64,000 nt of DNA, taken from contig NC_080043.1 in the NCBI RefSeq assembly GCF_012489685.1, positions 16,486,223 to 16,550,222 of the forward strand, written 5' to 3'. The notes under the pieces were generated by a model, which saw nothing but the letters and a program-made list of their open reading frames with translations, searched no databases and had not been told where the DNA came from. Below, one piece after another: positions 60,126 to 64,000 of this stretch. Numbering within the stretch: position 1 is the first letter of the stretch; every line of letters begins with the position of its first letter. The translations under genes were made by a program, and so were the position numbers. Origin of the DNA: Lotus japonicus. Lineage: Eukaryota; Streptophyta; Magnoliopsida; Fabales; Fabaceae.

Positions 60126-60949
60126 TCTAGGGAGAAGCTAAAAGGCCTATGCCACATGAGATTCTAGCGCCAAGAGCCATTGTCCCAGCTACCCATGTCA
60201 AAGATGAATGAAAATTTCAATGAGGATAGGTTCTAGAGCTGACATAACCTATCATTTAGCTTACTCTTCCCCATCCAACTGTCCTCCTAGAATATGTCCC
60301 ATTTACTTCCCCCATCACTCCCTTCAATCCATGATCAAACCAGAAAGTTTCCGCCTCCTCAAAAAAGGTTATGAGGATGTCCTTAGGTTAGTGTCTAGAT
60401 GTGGTTCAACGGAGGTGAGTGAATCTTTCATGACGAAAGAGTTTTAGGTCGTGGCTTGAGGAAGTCTAGCTTCATTGTGGTCGATGGTGGTGGGATCAAT
60501 GGTTTCTGATATGTGGTTTAGAGGCTTAACTTATGGGTTTTTCTTTGCCTGGGATAAACGAGGTCAGGCTCAATGTGGATATATTGGTTTATGGTAAGTA
60601 AGGGACCAATCACGACATAGTTGAGGGAAATAGGCCGGGTTAGGTTTTTTTGTTCTTGGCTAAGCAAGGGTGGTCTTGGTTGGGTTCGATGTTGGTTGGA
60701 AAAAGGTGCGACCAAAAGCTGCGACAATGGTGTTTAAAAAATGGATGGCCGATGGGATGGGATGCGGTTTATGATGTGTGTGCGTGTGGTGGTTCTGGTT
60801 AAGATTCGGGGAGTGGCCTGCACTGTTGTGAATCACATCCTCACCATCTCCGCCGAGAGCTTCATCTCACAACCAACACCACTTCACCATCGTCTCCATC
60901 AAGGTTGGCGCTAGCTCCTCCGATCGCGCAACGAACCCGTCACCAGAAC
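60126..60949. other. No gene recognised
   Basis: Mixed-composition DNA with short frames (for example 60208-60447, 79 codons) lacking known domains. It may be the upstream part of the LINE or another relic. Confidence 0.45.
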
Positions 60950-61692
60950 TAGGGGTGTTCATCAGATTGGATTGATCCGATGAAACCGGCGAACCAAACC
61001 GAACCAAAGCAATTGGATCGGTTTTTTTGTTATTCGGTTTAAAACTGATCCAAACCGATAGAAACCAATGAAAATTGGTTCGGTTCACGGTTTGGAAAAT
61101 TAAAAACCAATGAACCGATGAACCGAACCGATGATATATATTTATTTATAAAATATGTATAGATATATATATTTTTATTAAAGAAATGTTTTGAAGAAAT
61201 ATTGTTTAGGTTAGATTTTTTATGTTAGTCATACTTATTATGCTTTGTTTTCTATTGTTAATTGGTAATGTTTTTGTTTACAACAAAAGCACCCTCTTAT
61301 TGATTGAAAACTTTGATTAATTTGTAATGGTGCTAATACTAAACACTATTTTAAGCATTTCTACATTGTTAAGTACTTAAGTTGTTGATTTTGCATTATG
61401 AATTTGTGATTAACTATGATTGAGTTACTAATTTGTCATTTTTATGCATAGTTAAGTTGTGAATTATATGTGATTCTTATTTATTTAAAGTTGTGGTATT
61501 GATATTGACCAAAAAAAGAAGTTGTAAAACCGATGAACCGAACCGTTCCAAACCGTTCATCATTGGTTTGGTTTGGTTCGGTTTTGGATTTTTTTTTGTT
61601 AACAATGGATAGAAACCGAACCAATGAATTTTGATTGGATCGGTTTTTGGTTTCACCTAAAATCGGTCCAAACCGAACCGCGAACACTCGTA
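60950..61692. mobile_element. Non-autonomous hAT element with perfect 8-bp TSD
   Basis: The ends TAGGGGTGTTC and GAACACTCGTA form the terminal inverted repeat. Inside, both arms are full of CGGTTTGGTTCGG / CCGAACCGAACC-like units for 150-200 bp. The 8-mer ACCAGAAC flanks both sides (60942-60949 and 61693-61700), the target duplication length of hAT elements. The AT-rich middle encodes nothing. Confidence 0.92.
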
Positions 61693-61700
61693 ACCAGAAC

Positions 61701-63128
61701 CACTATCCAGGTGCTCTAGTGTCAATGGTGGCTCATCATTGTAGACCATGGAAGACAAAGAGATTGGTGTTTTTATGCGGTGAGCCGAAGACGATACTTC
61801 AATATTTGGTAAGTTCAAGGATTCATTTTAAAATTTTGAAACCAATCTACATCAAATTGCAAAAATAACACTTTTTTAATGCGATTGTTGTGCTGGATGC
61901 ATGTGAACCCAAAATGGGGCTAGTTTTCCAGGAGAGTGGTAGCTCTATATGGTGTGATATATGATACCACTTGTTGGACAAGATGCACGTAGGCCCAAAG
62001 CTGGTGGTCCAGAACAGTGACGACTTTAAATTTGTGTGTGATGTGATCCAAAACTACCTATACAACAATTGAAGTTTCTACATCCTGTTTTATAAATTAT
62101 TGTTTTACTCTTCAACTCTCCCATGTAGGACTTAATGTGTGTTTAAATTTCCGTTAAATTCAACAAGTGAATTCATTTAAACTCAATGTGTCATAATTTT
62201 GCTTCTCCGTTTTATTTAAAAAATCAATGTGACGAATTCTAATTCCTACATCAACACCTTAAAATATGTGAAATCAAGGTTAGATTTAAAGTGCCGTCAA
62301 ACCAAACACACACTATGCGGTATTTCTAAATTTTCTGATCATAGATTGTTTTTTTCCTTATCTTTTCACATGATTATTTATTATAAAGGAAAACCAGGCA
62401 GCTTTGGACAGTAACCTACTTGCATATGATGTATACAATACGTATAAGATTCTATACCTTATTCCCCTTAGCATGGAATGCTAAGAATAATTGTGATATT
62501 ATCCTGAAAGCAACTGCCGTGACATCTTAAAATACATGATTGTATTAAAATCTCATTTAACAAATAGTACATTTATCAATTGTATTGTATACATTATCTG
62601 TAGAATACGTATGTAAGTGTATAATGATGGTAGATATACGACATATTATAAGATAAAAATAAATGTGGCAGCCATTATTTAACTAAAAATACTCCTAGTA
62701 TAGCGTGTTGCAGAGATGGACGGTGTGGTGGCCCACACAGCCTTTTGAGGGAGTCTCTGATTTTTGTTAGTTTGTGAGCAGACAAAAGCAGAGAAGCTTC
62801 TTATCCTCTCCCTCTAGCCCTCTAGGTTTTCACACAAAACCTTACACATAGAATCTCTTCAAAAGCCAAAGACATAGCTATCCCTTCACACTTTTACCCT
62901 TCAATTTCCACTATATATAATTAACTACATTTTGTGCTTGCACAACACAAATAAACACTTTGTAATATGTCATTATTTCAGGGGCAAATTCGGTTCAATG
63001 TGTCACAACAGTGGCCTATTTAGTTCAATGTCGTACAAGCTGTTTTGTTTCATATCCGTGCCACACTCACAAATTTTCCTCTCTCTCTAGTTCTCTCTTT
63101 CTCTCTCTAGAATTCATCTAACATTGCA
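61701..63128 (+). promoter_or_regulatory. Upstream region of NAC gene
   Basis: AT-rich DNA without a gene. CTATATATAA at 62911-62920 is a plausible TATA box. A CT-rich tract (about 63078-63112) just before the start codon is typical of plant 5' leaders. Nothing else was recognised in 61701-62850. Confidence 0.5.
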
Positions 63129-64000
63129 ATGGCTCCAATGACTCTCCCACCTGGATTCAGGTTCCACCCCACAGATGAAGAGCTTGTTGCTTACTACTTA
63201 GAAAGAAAAATAACAGGCCGCTCTATAGAGCTTGACATCATAGCAGAAGTTGATCTCTACAAATGCGAACCTTGGGATTTACCAGGTATATACATTATTA
63301 TACTTTCATAATTTGTTATCACTGTGCGGTCTCTTTGCTGTCACCATCTACTGTCACCATCTACTGAGATTCAGTTCTTGTGATTTTAATAGCAACTTCA
63401 TCATCATCTCATGTGCAGTCTCTATGCTGTCATGATTTACTGAGATTCAGTTCTTGTCATTTTGATAGCAACTTCTTCATCATCTCATGGAAATTTCTTT
63501 TATGAATTGTGAAAACAGATAAATCCTTCCTTCCGAGCAAGGACTTGGAGTGGTATTTCTACAGTCCAAGAGACAGGAAGTACCCGAACGGATCAAGGAC
63601 TAACAGGGCGACAAGAGCTGGTTATTGGAAAGCTACTGGGAAAGATAGGGCAGTGAACTCTCAAAAGAAACAAGTTGGAATGAAGAAGACATTGGTGTAC
63701 TACAGAGGCAGAGCTCCACATGGGATTAGAACCAACTGGGTTATGCATGAATATCGCTTAATGGAATCAGTGCCTGGAGCTGCACTCTCATCTTTGAAGG
63801 TATATAGTTTATGGTACCTGTCTTGCTTCTTTGGCTCATCATTTTTCTTCTATTCTTTTTTCTTCCTTGATTTCCTCTTCTATTCTTTATAATTTTGAGT
63901 TTAGTGTTCCAAATTGTGAGCTCTATTACACATTCTTAAAAGTCCAAACTAAATTAGTTATAAATGAATTATAAGTGATTTATATATTTTATCACTTATA
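63129..64000 (+). CDS. NAC-domain transcription factor, 5' part (cut by window edge)
   Basis: Exon 1 (63129-63285) and exon 2 (63519-63799) join in frame to give the first 146 residues. Further exons lie beyond 64000, and the last 200 bp is intron. The DNA-binding NAC domain shows subdomain [21 protein letters not shown] ([16 protein letters not shown]), C ([20 protein letters not shown]), D ([14 protein letters not shown] … [16 protein letters not shown]) and the start of E ([10 protein letters not shown]). The start [14 protein letters not shown] and the phrasing of C and D recall ANAC028/045/086. NAC045 and NAC086 steer the enucleation of phloem sieve elements in Arabidopsis. This subgroup placement is from memory. 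The activation domain cannot be seen. Confidence 0.93.
63323..63490. repeat. Tandem duplication in NAC intron 1
   Basis: A unit of about 80-88 bp (63323-63410) starting GTGCGGTCTCTTTGCTGTCA recurs at 63413-63490 with about ten differences; both end TCATCATCTCATG. Inside the first copy, TCACCATCTACTG is itself doubled. It lies between exons 1 and 2 and does not touch the splice sites. Confidence 0.85.

Noticed and set aside
1..64000. CRISPR array, operon, phage or bacterial system
   Set aside because: No regular spacer-repeat array and no prokaryotic gene layout; all evidence points to plant nuclear DNA.

Overview
The window looks like nuclear DNA from a flowering plant, most likely a legume. 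The genes have many short exons with GT..AG introns in AT-rich sequence. Intergenic and intronic space is packed with plant transposable elements: Ty1/copia and Ty3/gypsy relics, TRIMs, L1- and RTE-type LINEs, and MULE, hAT, CACTA and Stowaway elements. The legume assignment is inferred from the style of the repeats and was not tested by a search. No viral, prokaryotic or organellar genes were recognised.

I can support four protein-coding genes. (1) 15674-16192 (+) is a one-exon small heat-shock protein (HSP20) with a perfect three-unit heat-shock element and a TATA box. (2) 17448-42155 (-) is a 33-exon gene for a strawberry-notch / FORGETTER1-type helicase-like chromatin protein. The exon joins I traced by eye keep one open frame of 1,214 codons plus a stop. 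(3) 44506-49878 (+) is an 11-exon RGLG-type E3 ubiquitin ligase with a copine/vWA domain and a C-terminal RING, 447 codons. (4) 63129-64000 (+) holds the first two exons of a NAC transcription factor of the NAC028/045/086 type; the gene runs off the right edge.

Layout: 1-15.3 kb is transposon-rich and has no intact gene. It holds a gypsy relic, two complete TRIMs, a TIR element carrying an exon of a P4-type ATPase, a CACTA end, a TRIM nested in a Stowaway-like MITE, and two MULE-like elements with perfect 9-bp target duplications. The second MULE ends about 270 bp upstream of the HSP20 heat-shock element. From 15.6 to 49.9 kb lies the gene-bearing core: HSP20 and FGT1 converge tail to tail, and RGLG is divergent from FGT1. 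The FGT1 gene is about 24.7 kb long, mostly because its introns hold copia, TRIM, RTE-LINE and MITE insertions; the exons stay intact. From 50 to 62.9 kb is again repeat-rich: a TRIM array with an inverted copy, gypsy RT, an L1 3' end and a hAT element with a perfect 8-bp duplication. The NAC gene follows.

Functionally, Arabidopsis FGT1 maintains heat-stress memory by keeping memory genes, including small HSPs, in an accessible chromatin state. An HSE-driven HSP20 gene directly beside FGT1 is therefore suggestive, but any regulatory link is inference. From memory, Arabidopsis FGT1 (At1g79350) and RGLG4 (At1g79380) are also near neighbours, so the FGT1-RGLG pair may be ancient microsynteny. 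I found no clearly new biological system; the best leads are this gene neighbourhood, the exon-capturing TIR element and the tandem/inverted TRIM array.
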